In this document: one piece after another, positions 1 to 9,832 of the stretch
Numbering within the stretch: the first letter of the stretch is position 1
Layout: each line of letters opens with the position of its first letter
Assembly (NCBI RefSeq): GCF_030505195.1
Contig: NZ_CP129672.1
Span: forward strand, 1-64,000
Direction: 5' to 3'
DNA length: 64,000 nucleotides
Source: Comamonas testosteroni
GTDB taxonomy: Bacteria > Pseudomonadota > Gammaproteobacteria > Burkholderiales > Burkholderiaceae_C
Notes under the pieces: generated by a model
What the model saw: only the letters and a program-made list of their open reading frames with translations
Told to the model about the DNA's origin: nothing
Database searches by the model: none
Position numbers and translations under genes: made by a program

Positions 1-1
1 C

Positions 2-805
2 AATCTGGATTCGGCCCGCGCCAATCTGGCCGCCGCCCAGGCCGCAGCCGATGCGGCGCGCAAGGCCGTCACGGACGCCGTCATCACCAGCCCCATGAGC
101 GGTCAGATCGCCCAGCGCTTTGCCCAGAACGGCGAGCGCGTCGGTGTGGAAGCGCGCATCGTCGAAGTCGTCGATCCAGGCAAGCTGGAAATCATGGCCC
201 AGCTCGCTCCCGCAGATTCGGTACAGGTCCAGGTCGGCCAGATGGCCGCGCTGCAAGTGCCCGGTGCCCCCCAGGATATGACGGTCATCAGCGCCAAGGT
301 GGTGCGCATCAATCCCAGCGCCCAGACCGGCTCGCGCACCGTGGCGGCCTATCTGGCCGTACAAGCGGACGAAGCCGCCAAGAACAATCGCAGCCAACGC
401 TCTCCCCATTTGCGTCCAGGTCTGTTCTTGCAAGGAAGCCTACTGACCGGCAACGCCAGCCAACTGGCCGTCCCGCTGGCCGCCGTGCGCACCGACAAAC
501 CCCTGCCCTATGTGCAAGTGCTGCAAGCCGGCAAGTCGGCCGTGGCCGCGCCGGAGCGCGCCCAGGACATGGCTGACCGCACAGAGCTTCGCGTGATCCA
601 CAGGACTGTTGAGCTGGGTCGCCAGTCCGCCCATGAAGGCGCAACCTGGGTTCAAATCCTTAAAGGCCTGAATGCGGGCGACCGGATACTGGCCGGCAGC
701 ACCGGCGGTCTGCGCGAAGGAACGCTGGTCGAAGTGTCGAGCCAAGCTGCCGTTACGGCCCCCGACGCCAAGGCGTCGGATGCAGATCGCCCCGGGAGCC
801 CATAA
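2..805 (+). CDS. RND efflux periplasmic adaptor (HlyD/MFP family), 5' end missing
   Basis: This is the C-terminal part (267 residues) of a membrane-fusion protein that links an inner-membrane RND pump to an outer-membrane channel. The frame is open to the left edge, so the true start lies outside the window; the first internal ATG is at 95. Visible in order are the end of an Ala-rich coiled-coil hairpin, the returning lipoyl/barrel-sandwich strand (ITSPMSGQIAQRF), a beta-barrel region and a membrane-proximal domain. Its stop codon touches the start of the RND pump with no gap, so the two are surely co-transcribed. Substrate cannot be told from the sequence. Confidence 0.9.
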   Translation, partial: NLDSARANLAAAQAAADAARKAVTDAVITSPMSGQIAQRFAQNGERVGVEARIVEVVDPGKLEIMAQLAPADSVQVQVGQMAALQVPGAPQDMTVISAKVVRINPSAQTGSRTVAAYLAVQADEAAKNNRSQRSPHLRPGLFLQGSLLTGNASQLAVPLAAVRTDKPLPYVQVLQAGKSAVAAPERAQDMADRTELRVIHRTVELGRQSAHEGATWVQILKGLNAGDRILAGSTGGLREGTLVEVSSQAAVTAPDAKASDADRPGSP

Positions 806-3800
806 ATGTGGTTCACGCGCATCAGCCTGAAAAACCCGGTGCTGGCCACGATGCTCATGCTGGCATTTGTGGTGCTGGGCATTTTTTCTTACCAACGGCT
901 CAAGGTCGACCAGTTCCCGAACATCGAGTTTCCCGTCGTGGTGGTGACCGTCGAGTATCCGGGAGCCTCGCCCGAGATCGTGGAGAGCGAAGTCACCAAG
1001 AAGATCGAGGAAAGCGTCAACTCGGTCGCCGGCATCAATGCCCTGACCTCGCGCAGCTACGAAGGCACCAGCGTCGTCATCATCGAGTTCCAGCTGCATA
1101 TAGACGGCCGCCGCGCTGCCGACGATGTGCGTGAGAAGGTCGCCGCAGTGCGTCCCACTCTGCGTGACGAGGTCAAGGAGCCGCGCGTCATCCGTTTCGA
1201 CCCGGCCAGCACGGCAGTGTGGTCGCTGGCCGTGCTGCCAGACCCCCATGCCCTGCATGGCGAGACTGCCCCCGATGGCCAGAGCGTGACGCCGCCCGAT
1301 GCGGTTGCACTGACCAGCTGGGCCGATCAGGTGCTGAAAAAGCGGCTGGAGAATGTGCGCGGCGTCGGCGCCGTGAACATGGTGGGAGCCACCAAGCGCG
1401 AGATCAATGTCTATCTGGACCCGCGGGCGCTCGAGGCCTACTCCATCACCCCCGAACAGGTTGCCCAGGCGGTGCGTGCCGAGAACCAGGACCTGCCCGT
1501 GGGGGCTATCCGCTCCAAGGCCCAGGAACGCGTGGTGCAGATCGATGCCCGCATTCAGCGCCCCGAGGAATTTGCCCGCATCATCGTGGCCTACCGCAAC
1601 GACGCCCCGATCCGCGTCGGCCAGTTGGCCCGCGTGCAGGACGATGCGCAGGAGCTGCAGACCCTTGCGCTGTACAACGGCAGCCGCACTCTGCTGATGT
1701 CCGTGCAAAAGGCCCAGGACGAGAACACCATCGAGGTGGTCGACGGCCTGAATGCAGCCATCAAGTCCATCGCCCCCGAGCTGCCGCCCGGCGTGCGCCT
1801 GCAGGCAATTGCCGACAACTCGCGCGCCATCCGCGTGGGCGTGGACAACGTGCGCCAGACGCTGATCGAGGGTGCCTTGCTCACGGTGCTCATCGTGTTT
1901 CTGTTCCTGAACTCCTGGCGCTCCACGGTGATCACGGGACTGACGCTACCCATCGCGCTGATCGGTACCTTCCTCTTCATGTACTGGTTCGGCTTTTCCA
2001 TCAATATGGTCACACTGATGGCGCTCTCGCTGTGCGTGGGCCTGCTGATCGACGATGCCATCGTGGTGCGCGAGAACATCGTGCGCCATGTACAGATGGG
2101 CAAGAACGCCTATCAGGCAGCCATGGAAGGCACGCAGGAAATCGGGCTGGCTGTGCTCGCCACCACGCTTTCCATCGTCGCCGTATTTCTGCCCATAGGC
2201 TTTATGGGCGGCATCATCGGCAAGTTTTTCCATGAGTTCGGCATCACCATCGTGGCTGCCGTTCTGATCTCCATGTTCGTCAGCTTCACGCTGGACCCCA
2301 TGCTCTCAAGCGTTTGGCATGACCCGGCGATTCACGCCCATGGCGAGCATGGCAGCAAAAGCCTGTACGACCGCACGCTGGGGCGAGTGACGGCCTGGGT
2401 GGAGCGCATGAGTGACCGGCTCTCGGACTTCTACCAGGGCATACTGCGCTGGTCGCTGGCCCACAAGCTACTCACCCTGGCGCTGGCATTCGTTATTTTC
2501 ATAGCTAGCATCGCGCTTGTACCTCTGCTTGGCACCGAATTTGTGCCCAAGGCAGACTTTTCGGAAACTTCGATCAGCTTCAACACCCCCGAAGGCTCCT
2601 CGATCGAAGCCACCGAAGCCAAGGCCAGACAGGTGACGGAGATATTGCGCGCCTTGCCCGAGGTGCGTTACACGCTGACCACCATCAACACCGGCAATGC
2701 CAACGGCAAGAACTACGCCAATATCTATGTGCGACTGGTTGACCGCCATCAGCGCAACCGCAATGTGGACGAGATTTCGGCCTACCTGCGTCCCAGGCTA
2801 CGGGCGATTGCAGGCATCAAGCTCACCCATGTGGGCCTGCGCGAGGCCGTGGGCGGGCAAAAGCAGGTCGAGTTCTCACTCATGGGCCCGGATCTGGACG
2901 AACTGGCCCGCCTGAGCCAGATCGTGCAGGAGCGAATCGACGATATTCCGGGCCTGGTCGATTTGGACTCCAGCCTCAAGCCCAACAAGCCAATGGTCAA
3001 AATCGAGGTCCATCGCGATGCCGCGGCCGACCTGGGTCTGTCGATAGGCAACATGGCCAGTGCCCTGCGCACCTGGGTCGCGGGCCAGACCGTGGGCAAC
3101 TGGAGGGCCAGCGACGACCAGACCTACGACGTGAACGTGCGGCTCGAGCCCGAGGCGCGCACCACGCCCCAGGACCTGGAGCGCCTGCCGTTTGCACTGT
3201 CTGCAGGAGATGGCGGCATGCGCATCGTGCGCCTAAACCAGGTTGCCAGCGTGGTAGACAGCACCGGCCCCAGCCAGATCAACCGCCGCAACCTCAACCG
3301 CGAGGTAGCCATCAACTCCAATGTCTATCTGCGCAGCACGGGCGAGGTCACGGCCGATATCAAGCAGGCGCTGGCCACCGTGCCCATGCCGCCCGGCTAC
3401 AGCTACCAGTTCAGCGGTGCGGCCAAGAACATGGCCGAATCCTTTGGCTACGCGATTTCCGCGCTGCTGCTGGCCATCATCTTCATCTACATGATTCTGG
3501 CCAGCCAGTTCAAGAGCTTTCTTCAGCCCCTGGCGCTCATGACCTCGCTGCCGCTGACACTGATTGGCGTGGTGCTGGCCCTGATGATGTTTGGCTCGGC
3601 CCTGTCCATGTTCTCCATCATCGGCGTGGTCATGCTCATGGGTCTGGTGACCAAGAACGCGATTTTGCTGGTGGACTTTGCCATTCGCGCCCGTGAGCCC
3701 CGTACCAACGATGCCAGCGGCCAGACCGAACCGGGCCTGCCGCGCAATGAAGCGCTGCTGCTGGCGGCACGGGTACGCCTGCGCCCGATCCTGATGACCA

Positions 3801-4060
3801 CGCTAGCCATGATCTTCGGCATGGTGCCGCTGGCCTTTGCAGTCACCGAAGGCTCCGAGCAGCGCGCCCCCATGGGCCAGGCCGTGATCGGCGGCGTCAT
3901 CACTTCCTCGCTGCTGACCCTGGTCGTGGTGCCCGTGGTGTACTGCTATCTCGATGATTTTGCCAACTGGATGCGCCGTAAATGGTCTGGCGCCCCCTCA
4001 AAAAGCGCCGAGCCGCCGCAAGAAGCCTCCGAGGCTCGTAGAATCGATGGTTTGTCCTGA
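806..4060 (+). CDS. RND-family efflux pump permease (HAE1/AcrB-like)
   Basis: A 1084-residue inner-membrane proton-driven efflux pump of usual family length. It begins with the typical N-terminal helix ([17 protein letters not shown]). The porter region starts with [14 protein letters not shown]4 has the proton-relay motif [17 protein letters not shown] with paired aspartates. The second half repeats the fold and ends with a helix set containing [18 protein letters not shown]. The start codon directly follows the adaptor stop. The TolC-type gene at 5330 may provide the outer-membrane channel, but two genes lie between. HAE1-type multidrug or solvent export is likely; the substrate is unknown. 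Confidence 0.95.
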   Translation: MWFTRISLKNPVLATMLMLAFVVLGIFSYQRLKVDQFPNIEFPVVVVTVEYPGASPEIVESEVTKKIEESVNSVAGINALTSRSYEGTSVVIIEFQLHIDGRRAADDVREKVAAVRPTLRDEVKEPRVIRFDPASTAVWSLAVLPDPHALHGETAPDGQSVTPPDAVALTSWADQVLKKRLENVRGVGAVNMVGATKREINVYLDPRALEAYSITPEQVAQAVRAENQDLPVGAIRSKAQERVVQIDARIQRPEEFARIIVAYRNDAPIRVGQLARVQDDAQELQTLALYNGSRTLLMSVQKAQDENTIEVVDGLNAAIKSIAPELPPGVRLQAIADNSRAIRVGVDNVRQTLIEGALLTVLIVFLFLNSWRSTVITGLTLPIALIGTFLFMYWFGFSINMVTLMALSLCVGLLIDDAIVVRENIVRHVQMGKNAYQAAMEGTQEIGLAVLATTLSIVAVFLPIGFMGGIIGKFFHEFGITIVAAVLISMFVSFTLDPMLSSVWHDPAIHAHGEHGSKSLYDRTLGRVTAWVERMSDRLSDFYQGILRWSLAHKLLTLALAFVIFIASIALVPLLGTEFVPKADFSETSISFNTPEGSSIEATEAKARQVTEILRALPEVRYTLTTINTGNANGKNYANIYVRLVDRHQRNRNVDEISAYLRPRLRAIAGIKLTHVGLREAVGGQKQVEFSLMGPDLDELARLSQIVQERIDDIPGLVDLDSSLKPNKPMVKIEVHRDAAADLGLSIGNMASALRTWVAGQTVGNWRASDDQTYDVNVRLEPEARTTPQDLERLPFALSAGDGGMRIVRLNQVASVVDSTGPSQINRRNLNREVAINSNVYLRSTGEVTADIKQALATVPMPPGYSYQFSGAAKNMAESFGYAISALLLAIIFIYMILASQFKSFLQPLALMTSLPLTLIGVVLALMMFGSALSMFSIIGVVMLMGLVTKNAILLVDFAIRAREPRTNDASGQTEPGLPRNEALLLAARVRLRPILMTTLAMIFGMVPLAFAVTEGSEQRAPMGQAVIGGVITSSLLTLVVVPVVYCYLDDFANWMRRKWSGAPSKSAEPPQEASEARRIDGLS
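2498..2522 (+). repeat. Possible copy of the dispersed palindromic repeat inside the RND gene
   Basis: The sequence TTTCATAGCTAGCATCGCGC followed by TTGTAC resembles the left arm of the intergenic repeat at 57351 (GATAGCTGCTAGTGCTTG followed by TAC). It is in frame and encodes part of a membrane helix. It may be chance; the match is imperfect. Confidence 0.25.
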
Positions 4061-4082
4061 TAAGTCTTTCCCCGGAGATACC

Positions 4083-4793
4083 ATGGCCCTGCCAATGAAT
4101 GCCCAAGTGGACCCGCGCGATGTGCACGCGCAGGCTCGTTTCAACATGATCGAACAGCAAATCCGTCCCTGGAACGTGCTGGACGAGTCCGTGCTGGAGC
4201 TGATGGGCAAGGTCCACCGTGAAGACTATGTGTCGCCCGAATACGCGAACATGGCCTATATGGACATTGAAGTCCCCCTGAAGGGCACTGCCGAAGAAGC
4301 TGCAGCCAAAGGCTGGCACATGCTGGCACCCAGGATCGAAGCGCGCATGCTGCAAGACGTGAAGATCAAGCCCACCGACCGCGTGCTCGAGATCGGTACC
4401 GGCTCCGGCTATATGGCAGCCCTGCTGGCCGCCCAGGCCAAGGAAGTCGTGACGCTGGAGATCGACCCCGAGCTGGCCGAAATGGCCCGTGAGAATCTGC
4501 TCAGCGCCGGCGTCAAGAATGTCGAAGTCAAGCTAGCCAACGGTGCCACAGCCTCCCTGGCTCAGGGTGCGTTTGACGTGATCGTGCTCAGCGGCTCGGT
4601 GGCTCAGGTCCCCGACGCCCTTTACGCCCAGCTCAACGAAGGCGGCCGCATTGCCGCCATCGTCGGTCACATGCCCGTGATGCGCTTCACGCTGGTGACC
4701 AAGAACGGCAACAACTTCGAAGTCCAGCAACCCTGGGATACCGCTGCCACACGCCTCGTGGGCTTTGAAGAGCCTTCGCGCTTCTCGTTCTAA
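4083..4793 (+). CDS. Protein-L-isoaspartate O-methyltransferase-like SAM methyltransferase
   Basis: A 236-residue class I SAM-dependent methyltransferase of the PCMT family. The SAM-binding motif VLEIGTGSGYMAALL lies at about residues 101-115, followed by an acidic strand end (VVTLEID). The ATG at 4083 has GGAG 7-10 bases upstream; the frame is open further upstream but overlaps the RND gene. The usual PCMT segment before motif I (TISQPYMVA-like) is not recognisable; residues around WHMLAPRIEARML occupy its place, so true isoaspartate repair is uncertain. It precedes the rhodanese and tolC genes, a recurrent order in betaproteobacteria. Confidence 0.85.
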   Translation: MALPMNAQVDPRDVHAQARFNMIEQQIRPWNVLDESVLELMGKVHREDYVSPEYANMAYMDIEVPLKGTAEEAAAKGWHMLAPRIEARMLQDVKIKPTDRVLEIGTGSGYMAALLAAQAKEVVTLEIDPELAEMARENLLSAGVKNVEVKLANGATASLAQGAFDVIVLSGSVAQVPDALYAQLNEGGRIAAIVGHMPVMRFTLVTKNGNNFEVQQPWDTAATRLVGFEEPSRFSF

Positions 4794-4909
4794 ACGCTTG
4801 TTGCGTTCGCCCTGCTTTATGCAACCGTCACTTCGGTGCATCCGGCAGGGCCTGTCTTTCAGTGTCAGGGCCTGCCCGCAGATTCGACGGCCGGCCACCA
4901 GGAGTTTTT

Positions 4910-5257
4910 ATGTTGACCCAGGTCTTGCCCGCCCAGTTCCAGCAATGGCTGGCTTCTCATGCCGCGAACGGCGTCAAGCCCGTAGTGCTGGATGTGCGCG
5001 AACCCTGGGAAGTCACCCTGGCCAGCATTCAGCCCGGTGAAGGCTTCGAGTTGCGCTGCATTCCCATGCACGATATCCCCGGGCGCCTGCAGGAGCTGGA
5101 CCCCGACCACCCCGTTGCCTGCCTGTGCCACCATGGCGCCCGCAGCATGAGCGTAGCGGCCTTCCTGGTCAACAACGGTTTCGAGGACGTGAGCAATATC
5201 ACGGGTGGCATTGATGCCTGGTCGCTCAGCGCCGATCCCGGCGTGCCCCGTTACTGA
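4910..5257 (+). CDS. Single-domain rhodanese-like protein
   Basis: A 115-residue single rhodanese domain, probably a cytoplasmic sulfurtransferase. The active-site loop is CHHGARS with the likely catalytic cysteine at residue 73. The CH2A-like motif VVLDVREPWEV lies near residues 25-35. AGGAG at 4900-4904 fixes the ATG at 4910; the frame is open further upstream but lacks a comparable site. It sits 116 bp after the methyltransferase and 72 bp before the TolC gene on the same strand. The sulfur donor and acceptor are unknown. Confidence 0.92.
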   Translation: MLTQVLPAQFQQWLASHAANGVKPVVLDVREPWEVTLASIQPGEGFELRCIPMHDIPGRLQELDPDHPVACLCHHGARSMSVAAFLVNNGFEDVSNITGGIDAWSLSADPGVPRY

Positions 5258-5329
5258 GACCGTCCGGCATCCCCGCCTCCTGCCTGTTGAGTTCCCTGTT
5301 GTGATCGAGACCGCCCAAACCTGACATCT

Positions 5330-6787
5330 ATGACCAAGCTGCCCAGGCCTCTGCAAGCCCCCTCCGCCCACGCGCTGCGTGCCATTTCCTTGGGAGTTCT
5401 GCTGGCATGGGCCGGCGCTCAGACACAGGCCCAGACCCTGTCGGAGCTGGTAGCACAGGCCCGTGGCTATGACGCTTCATGGCAGGCCCAACAAGCCGAT
5501 GCGAGAGCGGCGGCCAGCCGCGCCGATCAGGCACTGTCCGGGCTGCTGCCCAACGTGGGTCTATCGGCGGGTGCCAACCGCACCCATGTGGACATCCATA
5601 CCTCCGTGCCCCTCCCCGGCATGGCCAGCAGCTTCAACAACACGCAGCAGAACGTCCAGCTCAGCGCCCAGCAGCCGCTGTACCGTCCTGCCAACAAAAT
5701 TGCCTACGAGCAGGGGCAGCGCGGCGTGGATGTGGCCCAAGCTCAGCTGGATGCGGCTGCACAAAACCTGATCGTGCGTGTAGCCCAGGCTTATTTCGAT
5801 GTGCTGGCGGCCCAGGACAGCGTGCAGGTGGCCCAGTCACAAAAGCAGGCCATCAGCACCCAGCTCGAGATGGCCAAGCGCAATTTCGAAGTCGGCACGG
5901 CCACCATCACCGATTCGCGCGAAGCCCAGTCCCGCTTCGATCTGGTCACGGCCCAGGAAATCGCTGCGCAAAATGACCTTCAAGTCAAGCGCGTGGCCCT
6001 GGATCAGCTCGTGGGCCGCGTCGGCATTCAGCCCACACCGCTGGCTGCACCGCTGACCCTGCCCAGGGTGGAGCCCGACAATATGCAAGACTGGGTGGAC
6101 AAGGCACTGGCCGCCCAGCCCCAGTTGCGCCAGGCCCAGCTGGCCCTGGACATTGCCAGGCTGGACACGCAGAAGGCCGAGGCCGGCCACAAGCCCACCG
6201 TGGACCTGCAGGCCGGTTATGTGGTCAACCGCTATCCCAACGGCTCCATGACTCCGTCCATTCCCCTGAGCTATCGCACCAACGCTGCCCAGATCGGCGT
6301 GGTCATGAACATGCCGCTGTTTGCGGGCTTTGCGGTGCAGAACCGCATCCGGGAAACCGTGGCGCTGGAGGAAAAAGCCCGCGCCCAGCTCGACGATGCC
6401 CGCCGCAACGTGGAGCAGGCTACGCGTACCACCTTCCTGGGCGTGCAATCCGGCCAGGCCCAGGTCAAGGCGCTGGAAGCCGCGCTCGCTTCCAGTCAGA
6501 GTTCGCTGGAAGCCAACAAAATGGGGTATGAGGTTGGCGTGCGCATCAATATCGATGTGCTCAACGCCCAGAGTCAGGTCTACCAAACCGAGCGCGATCT
6601 GGCCAATGCCCGCTATCAGGTGCTGCTGGGCCAGCTCAAGCTCAAGCAGGCTGCGGGCGTGCTGACAGATGATGATCTGCGCAGCATTGACAGCCTGACT
6701 TTGCCAGCGCCGGTCGTTCAAAAAGCCACGCCCCAAACACCCGCAGTACCTGCCCTACCTGTAGCGCCCCAACGCAAAGCACGTTAA
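5330..6787 (+). CDS. tolC: TolC-family outer membrane efflux channel
   Basis: A 485-residue outer-membrane factor. The N-terminus has a cleavable signal peptide (hydrophobic LGVLLAWAGAQTQAQ, cleavage probably near residue 35). Two repeated helical-barrel halves follow, each rich in Ala/Gln heptads (for example AQAYFDVLAAQDSVQVAQSQ and the NIDVLNAQSQVYQTERDLANARYQVL segment near the end). The last 30 residues are Pro/Ala-rich. It is the likely exit duct for the RND pump at the start of the window and for type I secretion. No strong Shine-Dalgarno precedes the ATG. The symbol follows the family; functional equivalence to E. coli TolC is inferred. Confidence 0.9.
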   Translation: MTKLPRPLQAPSAHALRAISLGVLLAWAGAQTQAQTLSELVAQARGYDASWQAQQADARAAASRADQALSGLLPNVGLSAGANRTHVDIHTSVPLPGMASSFNNTQQNVQLSAQQPLYRPANKIAYEQGQRGVDVAQAQLDAAAQNLIVRVAQAYFDVLAAQDSVQVAQSQKQAISTQLEMAKRNFEVGTATITDSREAQSRFDLVTAQEIAAQNDLQVKRVALDQLVGRVGIQPTPLAAPLTLPRVEPDNMQDWVDKALAAQPQLRQAQLALDIARLDTQKAEAGHKPTVDLQAGYVVNRYPNGSMTPSIPLSYRTNAAQIGVVMNMPLFAGFAVQNRIRETVALEEKARAQLDDARRNVEQATRTTFLGVQSGQAQVKALEAALASSQSSLEANKMGYEVGVRINIDVLNAQSQVYQTERDLANARYQVLLGQLKLKQAAGVLTDDDLRSIDSLTLPAPVVQKATPQTPAVPALPVAPQRKAR

Positions 6788-6837
6788 GTAGCGAAACAGC
6801 TAGCGGGAACAATGGTGAAGCAATCGCTACTGAAACA

Positions 6838-6921
6838 ATAGCTGTCAGCGCTTTATACAAAACATAATTTTGCTATTTCTTATCTGAAATACTTGCTGAA
6901 TAAGCGCAAGCAGCTCTTATT
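6838..6921. repeat. Dispersed palindromic repeat copies between convergent tolC and waaA
   Basis: Two diverged arms of the dispersed repeat lie here: ATAGCTGTCAGCGCTTTAT at 6838-6856 and TAAGCGCAAGCAGCTCTTAT at 6901-6920. An 8-bp inverted pair (AGTAGCGA at 6787-6794, TCGCTACT at 6824-6831) lies just upstream. The position between two convergent genes would suit a transcription stop, but no long T-run follows. Confidence 0.5.
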
Positions 6922-8223
6922 TCAGGAGTTCATCAGCCGCACAATCGCATCCGCCGTAGCACCGGCTGCGCCGCGATGCTGCGCCATGAAGTCACGTGCT
7001 TTGGCGCTGGCGGCGTCCAAGTCAGCACCGTTCTGAGCCCAGGCCAGCGCATCCTGCACGGCTTGGGCCATATCGGCACTGCGGATGGCTGCACCGGCCT
7101 GCACGGCCAGCTCAGACGCCTGGCTGAAATTAAAGGTATGTGGTCCCAGAATCACGGGCGTGCCGCAGGCCAGCGACTCAATCAGGTTCTGCCCGCCCAG
7201 AGGCTCAAAACTGCCGCCCATCAACGCCAGATGCGACATGGCGTAGTACAGCGGCATCTCGCCCAAGGAATCGCCTAGCCATATAGCGTTGTCCAGCGCG
7301 GGCGGCTGCGCTCCCCACTGGCTGCGCCTTGATACCGCAAAGCCCGCATCCGCAATCAGCTGCGCCACTGCCTCAAAGCGCTGCGGATGACGCGGCACGA
7401 TCAGCCATTGCACAGCCTGCATTGCTTGCGGCTGGCATTTAAGCTGCTCCAGCAGCTGGGCTTCTTCACCCTCGCGGCTACTGGCAAAGAGCACGACGGG
7501 CTTGCTCAAGCGCTGCTTCCAGCTCGCAGCCAGACTCAGCAAATGCTCGTCGGGCTGCACATCAAATTTCAGATTGCCCAGCACGGCGCTGACCTGCGCG
7601 CCCACATTACGCAGGCGGCGCGCATCTTCCTCACTCTGTGCCCAGACGGCTGCCAGTGCACCATAGGTCGGGCGCGAAATCGCCCCTATCTTGAGCGCCC
7701 CCGCTTCGGACTTGGCATTGAGCCGCGCGTTGGCCAGCACCAGGGGAATGCCTGCGTTGGCACAGCCTGCAATCAGATTGGGCCAGATCTCGGTTTCCAT
7801 CAGCACACCCACGGCGGGGTGAAACTGCGCAATAAAGCGCTGCGTTGCGCCCAGCGTGTCCCAAGGCAGCCAGACCTGAACATCGCCTGATTGGAGAAGC
7901 TTTGCGCCCTCTTCTCGCCCCGTCGCGGTGCTGTGCGTCAGCAGCAGACGCATAGCCGGCATGCGCTCGCGCAAGGCCTTGATCAAAATGGCGGCAGCTC
8001 GGGTCTCGCCCAGCGACACCGAATGAATCCACACCCATCGGCCGCGTCCATCGCACCCCAGATCTGCAGGCTGGTAATGGCCGAAGCGTTCAGGCACGGC
8101 CAAGCCGTAGCCTGGCTCAGCCAGCGCTCTGCGACGCAACTTGCGCCGCAGCAGCGGCTGCACCGCCCAGGCCAGGGCACTGAACAGCGCACGGGCAAAG
8201 CCCATGGGAGCCGGTTTGGCCAT
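6922..8223 (-). CDS. waaA: 3-deoxy-D-manno-octulosonic acid (Kdo) transferase
   Basis: A 433-residue glycosyltransferase that adds Kdo from CMP-Kdo to lipid IVA in lipopolysaccharide assembly at the inner face of the inner membrane. The N-terminal domain has the family motifs SVSLGE and METEIWPN. The C-terminal GT-B domain has GNLKFD, SREGEE, VPRHPQRF and GGSFEPLGGQNLIE followed by GPHTFNF. A hydrophobic/basic N-terminus (ALFSALAWAVQPLLRRK) may anchor it to the membrane. It starts 18 bp after the phosphomannomutase/phosphoglucomutase gene and is probably in the same operon. Length is normal for the family. Confidence 0.95.
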   Translation of the reverse strand: MAKPAPMGFARALFSALAWAVQPLLRRKLRRRALAEPGYGLAVPERFGHYQPADLGCDGRGRWVWIHSVSLGETRAAAILIKALRERMPAMRLLLTHSTATGREEGAKLLQSGDVQVWLPWDTLGATQRFIAQFHPAVGVLMETEIWPNLIAGCANAGIPLVLANARLNAKSEAGALKIGAISRPTYGALAAVWAQSEEDARRLRNVGAQVSAVLGNLKFDVQPDEHLLSLAASWKQRLSKPVVLFASSREGEEAQLLEQLKCQPQAMQAVQWLIVPRHPQRFEAVAQLIADAGFAVSRRSQWGAQPPALDNAIWLGDSLGEMPLYYAMSHLALMGGSFEPLGGQNLIESLACGTPVILGPHTFNFSQASELAVQAGAAIRSADMAQAVQDALAWAQNGADLDAASAKARDFMAQHRGAAGATADAIVRLMNS

Positions 8224-8241
8224 ACTGAAGTGCTGCTGCTA

Positions 8242-9630
8242 TCAGTGCGCGGACGCGCCCACCTGGGCGTCAGGCTTGACGCGCTTGAGCAAGGCCAGCA
8301 TCTGCGCTTCGATGCGCTGCAAGGCTTGCTGTGTATGGCCTTCAAAGCGCAGCACGAGCACCGGCGTGGTGTTGCTGGCGCGGATCAGGCCGAAGCCATC
8401 GGCCCAGTCCACGCGCAGCCCGTCAATGGTGCTGACCTGGGCAGGTTCAGCAAACTCCATGGCAGCAAGCGCCTGCAACTCGGCTGCCAGACGATGGGGC
8501 TCGCCTTCGGCACAGGCCACATTGAGCTCGGGCGTGGAGAAGCTGGTGGGCAATGCTTTGAGCAGTGCGCTGGGGTCGGTTTCGCGGCTGACGATTTCGA
8601 GCAGACGGCAGCCGGCATAGGTGCCATCGTCAAAGCCGTACCAGCGCTCCTTGAAGAAGATATGGCCGCTCATCTCGCCACCCAGCGGCGCGCCCAGCTC
8701 CTTCATGCGAGCCTTGACCAGCGAATGGCCGGTCTTGTACATCACGGCCTTGCCGCCGGCAGCTTCGATCTCGGGAGCCAGACGCTGGGTGCACTTGACA
8801 TCGAACACGATGGAGCCGCCAGGCACGCGCGAAAGCACATCCTTGGCGAACAGCATCATCTGACGGTCGGGGAAGATGTTCTGGCCGTCCTTGGTCACAA
8901 TGCCCAGGCGGTCGCCGTCACCGTCAAAAGCCAGACCCAGCTCGGCATCGCTGGTCTGCAGGGCCTGGATCACATCGCGCAGGTTCTCGGGCTTGCTGGG
9001 GTCGGGATGATGATTGGGGAAGTTGCCGTCGACTTCGGAGAACAGCTCGATCACCTCGCAGCCCAGCTGACGGAAGATGGCGGGCGCCGATGCACCGGCC
9101 ACGCCGTTGCCGCAGTCCACCACAATCTTCATGGGCCGCGCCAGCTTCACGTCGCCCACGATACGGGCGGTGTAATCGGCCAGCACATCGGCCCTGCTGA
9201 TCTGTCCAGCACCGGTAATCGTCCAGTCCTCCGTTTCCATGCGCACGCGCAAGGCCTGGATTTCCTCGCCATAAATGGCACGGCCTGCCAGCACCATCTT
9301 GAAGCCGTTGTAATCCTTGGGGTTGTGACTGCCCGTCACCTGAATGCCGCTGGTGCACAAGGTGGCGGCGGCAAAGTACAGCATGGGCGTGGTGGCCAGG
9401 CCGATGTCGATCACATTCACGCCCACCTCGGTCAGGCCCTGCATCAATGCGGCCGACAGCGCAGGACCCGACAGACGGCCATCACGGCCCACCGCCACGG
9501 TTTTCTCGCCGGCGACCAGCGCTGCCATGCCGAATGCGCGGCCGATGCCACGGGCGACGTCTTCAGTCAGTGTCGACGGCACAATGCCGCGAATGTCATA
9601 GGCCTTGAAGATGGAGGATGCAACTTGCAC
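8242..9630 (-). CDS. Phosphomannomutase/phosphoglucomutase
   Basis: A 462-residue alpha-D-phosphohexomutase (AlgC/ManB type) that interconverts hexose 6- and 1-phosphates for surface polysaccharide precursors. The phosphoserine loop TGSHNPKDYNGFK places the catalytic serine near residue 101. The metal-binding loop DGDGDR follows GLAF in the middle, the sugar-binding loop is GEMSGHIFF, and the C-terminal phosphate-binding loop includes RASNTTPVLVLRFEG. The start codon is GTG. It lies upstream of waaA on the same strand with an 18-bp gap, consistent with an envelope-biogenesis role. Confidence 0.93.
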   Translation of the reverse strand: MQVASSIFKAYDIRGIVPSTLTEDVARGIGRAFGMAALVAGEKTVAVGRDGRLSGPALSAALMQGLTEVGVNVIDIGLATTPMLYFAAATLCTSGIQVTGSHNPKDYNGFKMVLAGRAIYGEEIQALRVRMETEDWTITGAGQISRADVLADYTARIVGDVKLARPMKIVVDCGNGVAGASAPAIFRQLGCEVIELFSEVDGNFPNHHPDPSKPENLRDVIQALQTSDAELGLAFDGDGDRLGIVTKDGQNIFPDRQMMLFAKDVLSRVPGGSIVFDVKCTQRLAPEIEAAGGKAVMYKTGHSLVKARMKELGAPLGGEMSGHIFFKERWYGFDDGTYAGCRLLEIVSRETDPSALLKALPTSFSTPELNVACAEGEPHRLAAELQALAAMEFAEPAQVSTIDGLRVDWADGFGLIRASNTTPVLVLRFEGHTQQALQRIEAQMLALLKRVKPDAQVGASAH

Positions 9631-9832
9631 GACAGCTCTTTCTCGAAGTTTTTCAATTCCGTAGCGCCAGGCAGCGGACTGCGCGGCGTGATCGGGCGAT
9701 TTTAGGCTGCAAACAGCAAGGCCCGCGCCTTGATGGTCGCAGGCCTTGAACTATAGATTCGCTGCAATCCCGGCGCGCCGCTCCGCCGGCGCTGGCCACG
9801 GGAGTGAAGCTGCGCAACAACCGTTGCGGAAG

